A DNA stretch of 64,000 bases from Streptomyces deccanensis (GCF_022385335.1 NZ_CP092431.1:3596001-3660000); one strand, 5' to 3'; shown: positions 27,143 through 36,520, numbered from the stretch's first letter. A program made the numbers and translations. Notes: generated from the sequence alone by a model not told the origin.

Positions 27143-29314
27143 TCACCTCACCGGCGTCGCACCCAACACCCGTCCGTACTGCTCCCGCACCTCCCGGTAC
27201 CGCAGCAGCTCGGCGGCCACCGGCTCCAGCACCCGGGCCCGTCCGCAGCCGGCGGCGGCCTCCCGCAGCCGCCGTTCCGCCTCGTGGCCGTACCGCCGTG
27301 CCGGGCCGCGCGCCGCAAGTCGGCAGCCCCACTCGACGGCCGGACCGCCGACGATGCCGATCACCATCAGCAGCACCGGCACGCCGAGGTTGGGTGCCAT
27401 GAAGCCGATGATCTGCCCCAACAGCCACAGACCGCCCACGACCTGAACCAGCGTCATGGCGGCCTGCGCGAGCACCGCCGCAGGCCACCAGCCCGGCCGG
27501 GGTGGCCGCCCCGTCGGCGCCCCGGCCCGCACCGCCAGCTCGTCCAGTGCCTCGGGCAGCCCCTGCGCCCCCCGTACGGCCGCCTCGCGCACCGCCTGGG
27601 CCCAGGGCAGGGGCAACCCCCTCGCCGCGCGCTCCGACAACGTACGCACGGCCTGCTCGACGCGCTGCCGGGCGGTGGCCTCCTCGTCCACGGGCGCCCT
27701 CAGGGCGAGCCGCCCCGTGGGAGGTTCGCTCCGGTCCTGGTACCAGCGCCACAGCCGCAGCCAGGGCGTCCCGCACGCGCGGTTGGCGTTGCGCAGCCAG
27801 GCGCGCTCGGCGGCCTCGCCCGCCGCGGTGGCGCCCACGGCGTCCGCGAGGCGCGCGGCGAACTCCTCGCGCGCCCGCTCACTGAGCCCCGCGCGCCGCT
27901 GATTGGCGTACACCGGCCACAGCCGCGCCGCCGCCGCGTCCAGATCGGCGCGGACCCGGCGGGCGGGCGCACCCCGCTCGGCCACGAACTGCTCCAGGGC
28001 GTCACGCAGTTCGCCCACGCCGTCCCCGGTGAGCGCGGACAGCGCGAGCACGGTGGCGCCGGGTTCACCGTGTTCCCCCAGGGCGACGCCGTCCTCGTCG
28101 AGCAGGCGCCGCAAGTCGTCGAGCACCTGGTGGGCGGCCTCCCCGGGAAGCCGGTCGACCTGGTTGAGGACGACGAACATGACCTCCGCGTGACCGGCCA
28201 GGGGCCGCAGATAGCGCTCGTGGAGGATCGCGTCGGCGTACTTCTCCGGATCGACGACCCAGATGACCGCGTCCACCAGCGCCAGGATCCGGTCGACCTG
28301 TTCGCGGTGCTGCACCGCCGCCGAGTCGTGATCGGGCAGATCCACCAGGACGAGGCCGCGCAGCTGCGCCTCCGCCTCCGCGCTCTGCAACGGCCGCCGC
28401 CGCAGCCGTCCCGGAATCCCCAGCCGGTCGATGAGGCTCGCCGCGCCGTCGCTCCAACTGCACGCGATGGGCGCGGCCGTGGTGGGCCGGCGTACGCCCG
28501 TCTCCGAGATCGCCACGCCCGCGAGCGCGTTGAACAGTGTCGACTTGCCGCTGCCGGTGGCGCCCGCGATGGCGACGACCGTGTGCTGACCGGAGAGCCT
28601 GCGCCGCGCCGCCGCCTCCTCCAGCACGCGCCCCGCCTCCGCGAGGGTCGTGCTGTCCAACCGGGTGCGGGACAGCCCCACCAGCTCGCGCAGCGCGTCG
28701 AGCCGCGACCGCAGTTGCCCGTCGTACGCGAGCGGGACGACCGACTGCGCGGCAGGGGCCCTGGTCTCCACGGCCGACACCCGCTCGGCGGGCCCCGACT
28801 CGGCGGCCCGCCGGGCGATGAGCCCGTCGTCCCAGGGATCACCGGACTCCGCCCCCGCGGCCCCCGATTCCGTAGACCCCCGTTCTCTTCGCGCGGCCAC
28901 ATCCGCCTTCATACGCGCGAACGCGTCACCGGAGGTGCCTCGGGACTCACGGCCGGCCGCGCCGGCGCCGGAACGGTCGTCCACGCGCGCGTGGACGCCG
29001 CTCTCGCCGCCGCCCCACGGCTGCGGCTCACGGCCCGGGCGGGCCGACGGACCGGCGGCGATCCTCTCCAGCCCTCCGATCGCCCCCCGTTCCTCGGCCC
29101 TCTCCGCACGATCGGCGCCCGCGCGATCGGCCCCGGCGGCGAGGCCGTTGCCCCGGCCCTCGCCCTTCTCATCGACCATCTTGGCGACCTTCTTGCCGAA
29201 CTCGTTGCCGAACTCCCTGCCGGGCTCCTGACGGGCCGGCCTGTCGTCACCCCTCTTGGGGATGTCGTCCCCGGTCTGATCCGTGTGGTCAGTGACGGCG
29301 GTCACGGCGGTCAC
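27143..29314 (-). CDS. dynB: bacterial dynamin-like GTPase with two TM helices, DynB
   Basis: 723 residues with a GTG start overlapping the dynA stop (GTGA). An N-terminal charged, low-complexity stretch of about 195 residues precedes the GTPase domain: P-loop GATGSGKS at 251-258, G3 DLPDHDS and G4 NQVD. Two hydrophobic helices lie near residues 610-660 ([19 protein letters not shown] and [13 protein letters not shown]), then a coiled tail. S. venezuelae DynA and DynB form a membrane complex that stabilises FtsZ ladders at sporulation septa. The two-TM layout and operon position point to DynB. Confidence 0.87.
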   Translation of the reverse strand: MTAVTAVTDHTDQTGDDIPKRGDDRPARQEPGREFGNEFGKKVAKMVDEKGEGRGNGLAAGADRAGADRAERAEERGAIGGLERIAAGPSARPGREPQPWGGGESGVHARVDDRSGAGAAGRESRGTSGDAFARMKADVAARRERGSTESGAAGAESGDPWDDGLIARRAAESGPAERVSAVETRAPAAQSVVPLAYDGQLRSRLDALRELVGLSRTRLDSTTLAEAGRVLEEAAARRRLSGQHTVVAIAGATGSGKSTLFNALAGVAISETGVRRPTTAAPIACSWSDGAASLIDRLGIPGRLRRRPLQSAEAEAQLRGLVLVDLPDHDSAAVQHREQVDRILALVDAVIWVVDPEKYADAILHERYLRPLAGHAEVMFVVLNQVDRLPGEAAHQVLDDLRRLLDEDGVALGEHGEPGATVLALSALTGDGVGELRDALEQFVAERGAPARRVRADLDAAAARLWPVYANQRRAGLSERAREEFAARLADAVGATAAGEAAERAWLRNANRACGTPWLRLWRWYQDRSEPPTGRLALRAPVDEEATARQRVEQAVRTLSERAARGLPLPWAQAVREAAVRGAQGLPEALDELAVRAGAPTGRPPRPGWWPAAVLAQAAMTLVQVVGGLWLLGQIIGFMAPNLGVPVLLMVIGIVGGPAVEWGCRLAARGPARRYGHEAERRLREAAAGCGRARVLEPVAAELLRYREVREQYGRVLGATPVR

Positions 29315-30945
29315 CTCTCCTTCTGCAGTACGGACAGGGCGGCGATGAGTCGGGCCTGCGGTTCGGGGTGTACGTCGAGGGCGTCGAGCGGGGCGAGTAG
29401 GCGCTCGCGCTCGGTGTCGAGGGCTCGTTCGAGGTAGTCGGTGAGCAGCCGTCCGCCGCGGTCGCGCAGCCGTAGCGCGCCGTGCGCGCCGATCCGTTCC
29501 GCGAGCCCCTCCCCGGCGGACCGGGCCCGTCGGCCGCCCAGCAGGGCCGTGGCGCCCAGGGCGGCCACCACCTCCGTGTCCGGAGCGGTGCTCCGGTCGA
29601 GGTCGCGCACCTCCTCCTCGGCGTACTCCTCCAGGACACGCCGCCAGCGCCGTACGGTCATCCCGATCCGGTGTTCGACGCTCTCCCCCGTCGTGTCACG
29701 TTCCGTCAGTCCGGCGGCCACGGCGGCCGGTTCGCGGTTCCAGGCCTCGCCGACGCGTTCGTCGGCGGCGGTGACCGCGCACAGCAGCAGGCTGCCGAGG
29801 CTCTCGACGAGGGCGTCGAGCAGTTCGCCGGCGGTGCAGTCGAGGGGGAAACTGCGCCACCGTTTGAGGGCGTCGCCCGCGAGCACGGCCCCCGCCTGCA
29901 GACGCCCCTTCACGCGCGCGTGCTCGCTGTCGTACGCCGCGTCGACGGCGGCGGTGAGCCGGAGGGCGGCCGAGTACTGCTGGGCCGCGGCGTTCGCCAG
30001 CTCGGGCATCCGGGAGCGCAGCGAGTCGAGGACCCCGTGTGCGGTGCGGGCCATCGCCTGGTGGCGGGCCTCGGGATCGGTCACCTGCTGGATGAGCCAG
30101 GTCCGCAGCGGTGCGACGGCGGTGCCCGGCAGCAGCCCGCCGCCCCAGGCGGACTCGGGGAGTTCGGGCACGGTGAAGCGGGGTACGTCGCCGAGTCCGG
30201 CCTTGGTCAGCAGCGCCCCGTACTGCCGGGAGACCTCGGAGACGACCTGGTGGGGCACCCGGTCGAGCACGGTGACCAGGGTCGCCCGGTGTTCCTTCGC
30301 GGACCGCAGCAGATGCCACGGCACGGCGTCGGCGTAGCGGGAAGCCGTGGTGACCATCACCCAGATGTCGGCGGCGCAGATGAGTTCGGCGGCGAGTACG
30401 CGGTTGTCGGCGTCCAGGGAGTCGATGTCGGGCGCGTCGAGGAGGGCGAGTCCGGGCGGGAGGTTGTCGGCGGTCTCGATGCGCAGGAAGCGCTCGCCGT
30501 TCTTGCCGCCGTTCCCGCCGTCGGGCGGGAAGGAGTCGTCGTCCGGGTCCTGTCCGGGCTCCTGCGGCGGCGTCCACGCGCGCGTGAGGTTGGGCAGGAC
30601 CCGCATGCCGCTGAACCAGTGGTGGTCCTCGGGATGGCAGATCAGTACGGGCGTACGGGTCGTCGGCCGCAGTACGCCGGCCTCGCTGACCCTTCGTCCG
30701 ACCAGGGAGTTGACGAGAGTGGACTTGCCGGCTCCGGTGGATCCGCCGACCACCGCGAGCAAGGGTGCTTCGGGTTGTCGCAACCGGGGCACCAAGTAGT
30801 CGTCGAGTTGCGCGAGCAGTTCGTCGCGGTTGGCACGCGCGCGCGGGGCCCCTGCCAGGGGCAGCGGGAAGCGCGCGGCGGCGACACGGTCGCGCAGGGC
30901 GGAGAGCGCGTCGAGCAACTGAGGCCGTACGTCCAAGGTCACCAC
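29311..30945 (-). CDS. dynA: bacterial dynamin-like GTPase, DynA
   Basis: 544 residues from GTG 30945, chosen because [20 protein letters not shown] is where the conserved sequence starts as I remember it; ATG 30984 in the same frame would add 13 residues. P-loop GGSTGAGKS is at 67-75, switch I TTRTPV about 95-100 and G3 DAPDIDSL at 170-177. There are no clear TM helices. DynA recruits with DynB to sporulation septa and supports cell division. The AT-rich stretch at 30955-30995 just upstream probably holds the promoter. Confidence 0.87.
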   Translation of the reverse strand: MVTLDVRPQLLDALSALRDRVAAARFPLPLAGAPRARANRDELLAQLDDYLVPRLRQPEAPLLAVVGGSTGAGKSTLVNSLVGRRVSEAGVLRPTTRTPVLICHPEDHHWFSGMRVLPNLTRAWTPPQEPGQDPDDDSFPPDGGNGGKNGERFLRIETADNLPPGLALLDAPDIDSLDADNRVLAAELICAADIWVMVTTASRYADAVPWHLLRSAKEHRATLVTVLDRVPHQVVSEVSRQYGALLTKAGLGDVPRFTVPELPESAWGGGLLPGTAVAPLRTWLIQQVTDPEARHQAMARTAHGVLDSLRSRMPELANAAAQQYSAALRLTAAVDAAYDSEHARVKGRLQAGAVLAGDALKRWRSFPLDCTAGELLDALVESLGSLLLCAVTAADERVGEAWNREPAAVAAGLTERDTTGESVEHRIGMTVRRWRRVLEEYAEEEVRDLDRSTAPDTEVVAALGATALLGGRRARSAGEGLAERIGAHGALRLRDRGGRLLTDYLERALDTERERLLAPLDALDVHPEPQARLIAALSVLQKER

Positions 30946-31255
30946 ATGCGAAGAATGCCCAATTTTGTGGACTTTCTGAAGCATATAAGTACGTCTGCGC
31001 GCCGACAGGACACAGGGGACGGAGGGGACGAGAGGGGCGCAGGCATAACGAGTGCACAACACCCGGGGTCCGAGGCGGCAAAAGAGGTGCACGATTCGTA
31101 CCTGCCTGCGATTATCAGGACCGCTTCACCGAACCTCCACATTGAGCCACGGAGGCGAAGCAACAGGGACACGGACTCGGGAGCCCTATCCTTGTCCCCG
31201 GCAACGTCACGGATCAGCCCACACCCGGGCACCACGACAGTGGCCACCACACCCG
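30946..31255. other. intergenic region upstream of dynA
   Basis: 310 bp without a gene. It carries an AT-rich stretch at 30955-30995, probably the dynA promoter, and a GACAC element (31009-31013) of the type recognised by WhiA. Open frames here lack any family resemblance. Confidence 0.5.
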
Positions 31256-31328
31256 GCCCCCGTAGCTCAGTGGATAGAGCAGGCGCCTTCTAAGCGCTTG
31301 GCCGCAGGTTCGAGTCCTGCCGGGGGCG
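31256..31328 (+). tRNA. tRNA-Arg (anticodon UCU)
   Basis: 73 nt cloverleaf. Acceptor stem GCCCCCG/CGGGGGC with discriminator G, D arm GCTC...GAGC, anticodon stem GGCGC/GCGCT with loop CTTCTAA (anticodon TCT), T arm GCAGG-TTCGAGT-CCTGC. The 3' CCA is not encoded. It would read the rare AGA/AGG codons. Its 3' half probably served as the attachment site for the adjacent integrase remnant. Confidence 0.95.
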
Positions 31329-31337
31329 CCCACACCC

Positions 31338-31362
31338 CGCCCTCCTCCGGGAGGGCGTTTTT
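31338..31362 (+). terminator. terminator after tRNA-Arg
   Basis: An 8-bp perfect stem (31338-31345 with 31350-31357), TCCG loop and five T residues, 9 bp after the tRNA. Confidence 0.9.
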
Positions 31363-31395
31363 GCTGGTCAGACGCCATACCGGGACCCGGCAGAA

Positions 31396-31439
31396 AGCCC
31401 CGGAACCCCCTCCACGGCCGAGGGTGGGATTCCGGGGCT
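31396..31439. other. second hairpin between tRNA and integrase remnant
   Basis: A 10-bp perfect inverted repeat (31396-31405 with 31430-31439) with a 24-nt loop. It may terminate the integrase remnant transcript or be a leftover of an element end. Confidence 0.5.
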
Positions 31440-31504
31440 GTACGGCCGTCAACGGGATTCCGCGGGTCGCCGTGTCGAATACGTGTCGAAGTTCTCGGCG
31501 CCGC

Positions 31505-31756
31505 TCAGGACGTTTTCCGGCGGGGACCGGGTGAATCAGCGCGCTGTTCTTCGACCGGGTCCGGCAGATCTCCAGCGGCTTCGAGTCGCCGTTTCAGGTC
31601 AGGCAGTTGCCCGTCGACGCACCGGGCGTAGGTGGCCAGCAGCACGGGCCCACTGTTGCCGGCCCACTCTGCGACCTGAGCGGGCGGTACGCCGTCATTG
31701 AGCCACTTGGTGAGGCGTGTGTGGCCGTTGTCGTAGACCCGCCTGCCGGTCGGCGA
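31505..31756 (-). pseudogene. tyrosine recombinase (integrase) remnant
   Basis: About 83 residues resembling the C-terminal end of actinomycete tyrosine integrases: RRVYDNGHTRLTKWLNDGVPPAQVAEWAGNSGPVLLATYARCVDGQ. The catalytic Tyr (in ATYARC) and box II His (GHTR) are present, but the usual Arg-His is Gly-His, and everything N-terminal to about residue 48 of the open frame looks unrelated. The full enzyme would be about 380-450 residues. It points away from the tRNA with its 3' end 177 bp from it, the arrangement seen in pSAM2/SLP1-like elements integrated in tRNA genes. It is a decayed leftover of such an element. Confidence 0.8.
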
Positions 31757-31874
31757 GTCGAAGACGTGCGGTGCCGGCACGGCTCGCCGGGCGCCGCGCG
31801 AGTGCTGTGACGTACAAGCAGTTGGAAACTGTGCAGGGCGGAGGCTGTCAGTGCGAGGGTCTACCGTCTGATTC

Positions 31875-32282
31875 ATGGCGAACAGACCCACTGACAACTG
31901 GCGCGCCTGGATGACCGAGACAGGCCGCGAAATAGCTGCCGGGACCTTGGCCCCGGAGTGCGCCGGCGAGGCGAATCTCTACCCTGAGTCGTTGCTGCGG
32001 GCGACGGACGCCGTCCTGAAGGCGTTCGAGGACGAGGTGCGCGCGCTACAGGAGGCGTCCGACGAAGTTGTCTTCGGGACTGTTGAAGGAGTGGTTCTCG
32101 CACTCAATGCAATCGACGGAGACGGCCAGCACGGCGGTGCTGGCTTCTGCACGGAGGAGCGGGAGCAGCTGTGCGAATACATCGACTCCACCCTGAGCGA
32201 GCATGGTGTGGACGTGGCCGCTTTGGCGGCGAGGCGGGGAATCGATCGGTCGGAGATCACGGATCGCTGGCGCGACTGCTGA
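31875..32282 (+). CDS. small hypothetical protein, 135 aa
   Basis: It begins MANRPTDNWRAWMTETGREIAAG and ends RSEITDRWRDC. It is soluble, acidic and mostly helical, with GTVEGVVLALNAIDGDGQHGGAGFCTEEREQLCEYI in the middle. No recognised domain; the ribosome site is weak. It lies in the accessory segment behind tRNA-Arg, just upstream of and divergent from the integrase remnant, and may be cargo of the lost element. The acidic, compact character would fit an immunity or regulatory protein, but nothing shows this. Confidence 0.65.
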   Translation: MANRPTDNWRAWMTETGREIAAGTLAPECAGEANLYPESLLRATDAVLKAFEDEVRALQEASDEVVFGTVEGVVLALNAIDGDGQHGGAGFCTEEREQLCEYIDSTLSEHGVDVAALAARRGIDRSEITDRWRDC

Positions 32283-32552
32283 TGCAACGTGCGCAGTCCC
32301 AGCAATCGACCCTGTCCGTTTCTGGGGCCTCGCGGCGGCTGGCAGGACCGCTGCTGACCAGTCTTAGCCGGGAACTAGAGATCAGACGAACCTCTGGCAT
32401 CCACCCCTGACATCAACGCCCCCGGACGGCGGCGCACACGAGCGCCTCTCTCCGGCGTCGCATCAGCCGCCGACGGCATCCGAAGCGAGCAGGTCATCCC
32501 GCCCATGAGTGAATGATCTTCCCGCAATGAGCCATCACCGCTCCCTCCCCCG

Positions 32553-33188
32553 CTACGCGACCGTACGGGTCGCCACGATTTCGCCGCAGATCGTCACCGC
32601 GAGGACCACATAAACGGCGCACGCGATGTAGTTCAGGACAGCCGTCGCCTTCGTCGAGCCGACGACGCGCGCCTGGAAGAATCCCGCCAGCACCCCAATT
32701 CCTCCGTAGAGAATGATCTCCATCAGAATGTCGATGGCACCGAGCATCGCCATCTGCACCTCAGGGTTGTCCGCGCTTCCTATGAACTGCGGGAGTATCG
32801 CGATGAAGAACAGGATGATCTTCGGGTTCGTCAGGCTGACGAGCATGCCCCGCACATACCATCGACCCGTCTCGATATCGCTGTTCCCTTGGAGCGCACG
32901 ACGCGCATTGCGCAGCGTGCCGTAGGCCACCCACAGCAGATACACGGCACCCAGGATGCGCACCGTATCGAATATCAACGGGTATGAGTCGGCGATCCTG
33001 CCGATTCCGGCGACAGCGGCCGCGGCGTAGACGCTCATGCCCGTTCCGATGCCGAGGATGGCCTTCAGCGCGGCCCGGCGGCCGCCTTCGAGACCCACGG
33101 CGAGCATGTAGGCCATATCAGGCCCGGGCGGGCCCAGGAAGAGCAGGATCACCGCGATGTAGCTCGGCAGTACCGTCAGATCCACCAT
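32553..33188 (-). CDS. LysE/RhtB family amino-acid exporter
   Basis: 211 residues from ATG 33188; GTG 33194 is an alternative, and both sit behind a GGAGG site. There are about six TM segments. The N-terminal family motif is GPPGPDMAYMLAVGLEGGRRAALKAILGIGTGMSVY; the usual GPNP reads GPPGPD. The later SLTNPKIILFFIAILPQF is the second LysE hallmark. It exports amino acids or related small compounds. The coding strand is less GC-extreme than the flanking chromosome, in keeping with an accessory segment. Substrate unknown. Confidence 0.88.
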   Translation of the reverse strand: MVDLTVLPSYIAVILLFLGPPGPDMAYMLAVGLEGGRRAALKAILGIGTGMSVYAAAAVAGIGRIADSYPLIFDTVRILGAVYLLWVAYGTLRNARRALQGNSDIETGRWYVRGMLVSLTNPKIILFFIAILPQFIGSADNPEVQMAMLGAIDILMEIILYGGIGVLAGFFQARVVGSTKATAVLNYIACAVYVVLAVTICGEIVATRTVA

Positions 33189-33479
33189 CGTCACCGACCT
33201 CCGGTCCAGGCGTGGTGCGGGAGTGCTTCGCAGGGCTGTTGGTGACCGCTCCCCGCTGGATCGCCGTGGCCGGCGGCCGGGCCACCCTGGCCTTGGTGGG
33301 TGTCCTGAAATCTCCGAGTCGACACAGAACCACCTATGACGGTTCTACCCTGCTTGCACTTCGTGAAGCAACCTGCTGAGGTGGTTCCACCTCGTCATGC
33401 AGTGTCCAGAAGTACGCGGAGCTCCAGATGAGCACGGGTGACCACGATCGGATACCCGTCCGCCAGGAGCTCCGTCGTT
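33189..33479. other. intergenic stretch without a convincing gene
   Basis: 291 bp between the lysE gene and the P450 pseudogene. A 3'-open fragment on the + strand (VVRECFAGLLVTAPRWIA...) has no start or homology I recognise. Probably gene debris. Confidence 0.4.
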
Positions 33480-34377
33480 TCAGTTCAGGGCCGCCGGGTG
33501 AAGGTGATCGGCAGCTTGTTCGCACCGGTGTTTTCCGGAATCAGGCAGCCATTCGGCACCCTCCCCCGCCCGCAGGTCGGTGAGGCGCGTGGACAGAGCC
33601 TCCAGAGCCACGGCGATGTCCGCCCTGGCGACGAAATGACCCAGGCAATGATGGATGCCGCCGCCGAACGCGAAATGAGGTGAGCGTTCTGCGTCGAGGT
33701 CGATACGGTCCGGGTTGTCGAATGCGGCGGGATCAGTGGCCGATGCGAGGGTGAACAGGTGGACTGTCGTACCCTTCTCGATCACGCGTTCCTTGTGCTG
33801 GAAAGTCTCCGCCGCTTCCCCCGAGATCCAACGGCCTATCGGATTCAGGCGCAGCACTTCCTCGGCCGTCCTGGCGGCGCAGCGGTCCGGGTCTGCGGCC
33901 AGCTTCTCCCACTGCTCCGGCTGCCTCGAGAACGATTCGACGCCCAGGGACAGTTGGTTCCGGGTCGTGTCTATCCCCGCGAAGATCAGCAGGATGATGA
34001 GATTGCTCAGTTCCTGATCCGAGAGTTTGCCGTTGTCCGCGTCCCTCGTTTCCACCAGCGTGCTCAGAAAGTCGTTCCGAGGCGACTCCCTCCTGCTCCG
34101 CACCAGGGACTCCGCGTCAGGTCAGTTCGACGACGGCCTCGTCGATCTGTGCGATGTTCTCCTGGATCGAAACGCCGAGACCCAGCCCGATCGTCGATGC
34201 GAGCTGGTGGATCTTCTTCCAGTCGCCCTCGTCGATGCCCAGCATCATGCACAGGATCCTGGTCGCGTACGGCGCCGCGAAACGCGTGGCGAAATCGGTC
34301 TGCCCCGCTCCGATCCGCTCGTCTATCAGGCTGTCCGCCAGGGCACGGAACCGGAGATGCCGCGGCGTACAAGGGAT
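33480..34377 (-). pseudogene. cytochrome P450, 5'-truncated and frameshifted
   Basis: Two frames together give the central and C-terminal P450 parts. Upstream frame (34377 to about 34118): PRHLRFRALADSLIDERI, then CMMLGIDEGDWKKIH, and a TGA after EAVVEL. Downstream frame (to 33480): RSRRESPRNDFLSTLVE, I-helix FAGIDTTRN, ExxR as EEVLR, haem loop FGGGIHHCLGHFVAR. A one-base shift near 34105-34118 separates them. About the first 90-100 residues of a normal 400-residue P450 are missing; the break lies 5-10 bp from the CGNR gene stop, so a rearrangement joined the two. The haem Cys and acid-alcohol pair (variant GIDTT) are intact, so the decay is recent, but no functional enzyme can be made unless the shift is a sequencing error. 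Confidence 0.85.
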
Positions 34378-34382
34378 GGTGG

Positions 34383-34958
34383 TCAGCCGGCAAGGCTGGA
34401 GTGCTTGCGCTTGTTGGCGAGGAAGCGCGCCTTCTTCTCACGATTGCCGCAGGTGTTCATGTCGCACCACTTGCGGGTGGAGCCCCGGCTGGTGTCGAAG
34501 AACGCGGCTCGGCACGTGGGTGATGCGCACAAGGAGATCTTTCCTTCTCGTTCTCCCGCAAGGAGACTGATCGCGTCCGCGGCGATCACGCTGAGTGCGT
34601 CCTCCACAGAGGCGGAACCCAGACACCACTCCCGGCCGCCCTCGGCCGTCAGGACCGCCGAGGCCAGGCCGTGAGCACTGCAGTCATTGATGACCTGTAC
34701 GGCCGAGGGGGGCAGCGGGTCCTGCTTCGCCACGGCGGTGGCGGCTGCGTGCATCGCTTCCCGCAGTTCTCGGGCGTGGTCGAGCTGGGACGGGGTGCAG
34801 GAATCGACCTCGAGCCCATGGATCGCCAGCCAGTCCACGAGCCGGGACGGCACGGGAATACGCTCCACCGCCTCGCCGTACCGCTCCGACAGGGTCCCCG
34901 TGAAGTTGGTCGCCAGCAACTTGCCGAGACGGAACTCAGGGGAATACACGACAACCAT
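34383..34958 (-). CDS. CGNR zinc-finger (ABATE-domain) regulator
   Basis: 191 residues. The N-terminal ABATE-type domain (about 10-135) starts FRLGKLLATNFTGTLSERYGE; the C-terminal zinc finger reads LCASPTCRAAFFDTSRGS followed by KWCDMNTCGNREKKARF, giving four Cys and the diagnostic CGNR. This family is thought to be stress-responsive DNA-binding regulators that bind a ligand with the N-terminal part. An inverted repeat AACCA-N7-TGGTT at 34961-34977 lies 3 bp upstream of its ATG and could be an autoregulatory site. No good ribosome site is visible, so translation may be leaderless. Confidence 0.88.
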   Translation of the reverse strand: MVVVYSPEFRLGKLLATNFTGTLSERYGEAVERIPVPSRLVDWLAIHGLEVDSCTPSQLDHARELREAMHAAATAVAKQDPLPPSAVQVINDCSAHGLASAVLTAEGGREWCLGSASVEDALSVIAADAISLLAGEREGKISLCASPTCRAAFFDTSRGSTRKWCDMNTCGNREKKARFLANKRKHSSLAG

Positions 34959-35609
34959 GGAACCAGCTTAGATGGTTACGACCTCCGACACAGCATGATG
35001 GAACCTGCCCAACCGGTTCTTTGCGAGTCAGCGACCTCATGGCACCCTCCAAAGCGGACATCGGGTACCCGGCCCCCGTTGCGGCAACCCGGCTCGGCAT
35101 GATCCTTGGCCGGCACACGCCGCGGCTTGAACAGGCCAGGACCGATTCAGGCCACCCGTCGCTTCTTCCTCGGCCACGCCCAGGCTCATGGGCTCGTGAT
35201 CAATCGAGACGATCCAGCGAAATCGACGAGCGCGATGAAGGAGCAGGCGATCCCCCTGGACCGCGAGACCGCGGATGGGCAGTGTGGCGGTCGGGGCCGC
35301 CTATATGGACAAGGGCGCTCGTTTCAACGGCATCTACATCAAGCTTCTGCAGTCGCTGAAATCGCGCTGAAGCGACTCGGCTGGAGGCTCGACGGAACCC
35401 CGCGGGAATGCGCGGTGACCCTCGGAACCGTGCTCAGCCAGCCGTGGCCCACCTGTGGACTCGTGCAGGCTCAAGACAGGGGCAGGCGTGCGCTCATCTC
35501 CATGTCGCCAGCAAGGCGGGGAGGGCGTGTCGCGGGCGCAAGAAGCGTGGCGTCATCGGGGGTGAGGAGTAGGCCCCCGATTCGCTGTGACCTCGTCAGG
35601 TTGTCGGGG
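34959..35609. other. 650-bp region without a supported gene
   Basis: Short open frames occur on both strands, but none has a domain I recognise or a convincing ribosome site. One fragment, 35275-35370 (+), codes MGSVAVGAAYMDKG then ARFNGIYIKLLQSLKSR and a stop; its codon use and AT-rich end look like the 3' tail of a lost gene. I take the whole stretch as debris at the right edge of the accessory segment. Confidence 0.5.
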
Positions 35610-35954
35610 TCAGTGTGCGAGGGCTGTCTCAGGGACCCAGTAGGAGCCGTGCTGCCGGTGGAGGTGGCCCAGGTCCACCAGGTGGCGGCGGAGGGTCACA
35701 TGGTCCACCGGGGCGTCCTCGCACCAGGCGCGCAGCTTCTCGTTCACGGTGCGCTCGGGGTACTCGACGCCCGGCTCGAAGGTCCGCTCCGCCACGTACC
35801 GCAGCACGACCAGCTTCCGCTGCCACCGGGCCGGCAGCCGGACGAGACGCCCGTCGCGCACGAAGGTCCGCAGTACGGGATCGGTCCGGTCCGTCGCCTC
35901 GGCTTGCGCGGCCGTCTCCGCGCTCAAGCCCCGTGCTGACGCCTGCTTCTCCAC
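35610..35954 (-). CDS. DUF2087-domain protein
   Basis: 114 residues from GTG 35954, chosen because GAGGAG sits 8 bp upstream; GTG 35963 and an upstream ATG are in frame. The DUF2087 core is DPVLRTFVRDGRLVRLPARWQRKLVVLRYVAE, then YPERTVNEKLRAWCEDAPVDHVTLRRHLVDLGHLHR, a winged-helix-like unit that occurs alone or fused to helix-turn-helix domains. It is probably a small regulator, with an unknown target. It is the first gene of the conserved chromosome to the right of the accessory segment. Confidence 0.82.
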   Translation of the reverse strand: MEKQASARGLSAETAAQAEATDRTDPVLRTFVRDGRLVRLPARWQRKLVVLRYVAERTFEPGVEYPERTVNEKLRAWCEDAPVDHVTLRRHLVDLGHLHRQHGSYWVPETALAH

Positions 35955-36113
35955 GCCGTTCACTCCTCTGCCCCACTGTTCGACTGCCACCCCGTCGCGC
36001 CGGAGGCTAGCCGCCCGGCGTTCCTCAGCGCACCCGAATTCCGGTCGCCGCCGGGCAGCCGGAGACGTCGTTCCCACACTCGCGTTCGGAATGGGTGATC
36101 CCCAGATGCACGC

Positions 36114-36141
36114 CGTGACCCTCGGTGCGCGGGCGCGTTGA
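36114..36141 (+). promoter_or_regulatory. sigma-BldN-like promoter of the chaplin gene
   Basis: CGTGAC (36114-36119), 16 bp, CGTTGA (36136-36141). This is one base off the CGTAAC-N16-CGTTGA form I recall for sigma-BldN promoters, and it lies 57 bp before the chaplin start. Confidence 0.65.
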
Positions 36142-36197
36142 AGGGGCGTGCGGCCACGAAGAAGCGGTCGTGCTCACCGATCAAGAAGGAGAACGTG

Positions 36198-36494
36198 ATG
36201 TCTCGCATCGCGAAGGCAGCCGTCGTCACGCTCGGCACGTCCGCCGTCGTGCTCGGCGGTGCCGGCCTGGCCTCTGCGGACGCGGGCGCCGAGGCCAAGG
36301 CCGTCGGCTCCCCGGGTGTCCTGTCGGGCAACGTCGTCCAGGTCCCCGTCAACGTGCCGGTCAACCTGTGCGGGAACACGATCGACATCGTCGGCCTGCT
36401 GAACCCGGCCTTCGGCAACGTCTGCGTCAACAACGGCGGCGACCACCACAAGGGCAACGCCGGCAGCCCCGGCCCGTCCGGCTACGGCCACTGA
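36198..36494 (+). CDS. chpG: short chaplin (ChpG-like)
   Basis: 98 residues from ATG 36198 (AAGGAG site). The signal peptide ends near LASADAGAE. One chaplin domain follows: GSPGVLSGNVVQVPVNVPVNLCGNTIDIVGLLNPAFGNVCVNN, with the two conserved Cys that form an intramolecular disulfide. Short chaplins are secreted, assemble into amyloid fibrils at the air-water interface and coat aerial hyphae and spores. This one carries an extra 17-residue hydrophilic tail (GGDHHKGNAGSPGPSGYGH) absent from most short chaplins. The letter is assigned only from the expected gene order beside the tyrosinase genes. Confidence 0.93.
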   Translation: MSRIAKAAVVTLGTSAVVLGGAGLASADAGAEAKAVGSPGVLSGNVVQVPVNVPVNLCGNTIDIVGLLNPAFGNVCVNNGGDHHKGNAGSPGPSGYGH

Positions 36495-36520
36495 CGGGGC
36501 CGACACCCCGAGCGCCACGG

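Noticed and set aside
31052-31534. Open frame reading across tRNA-Arg
   Set aside because: It runs through the tRNA gene and has no domain or ribosome site.
31330-36000. A second attachment-site copy of the tRNA-Arg 3' end
   Set aside because: I looked for the T-arm and acceptor sequence by eye and found no second copy.
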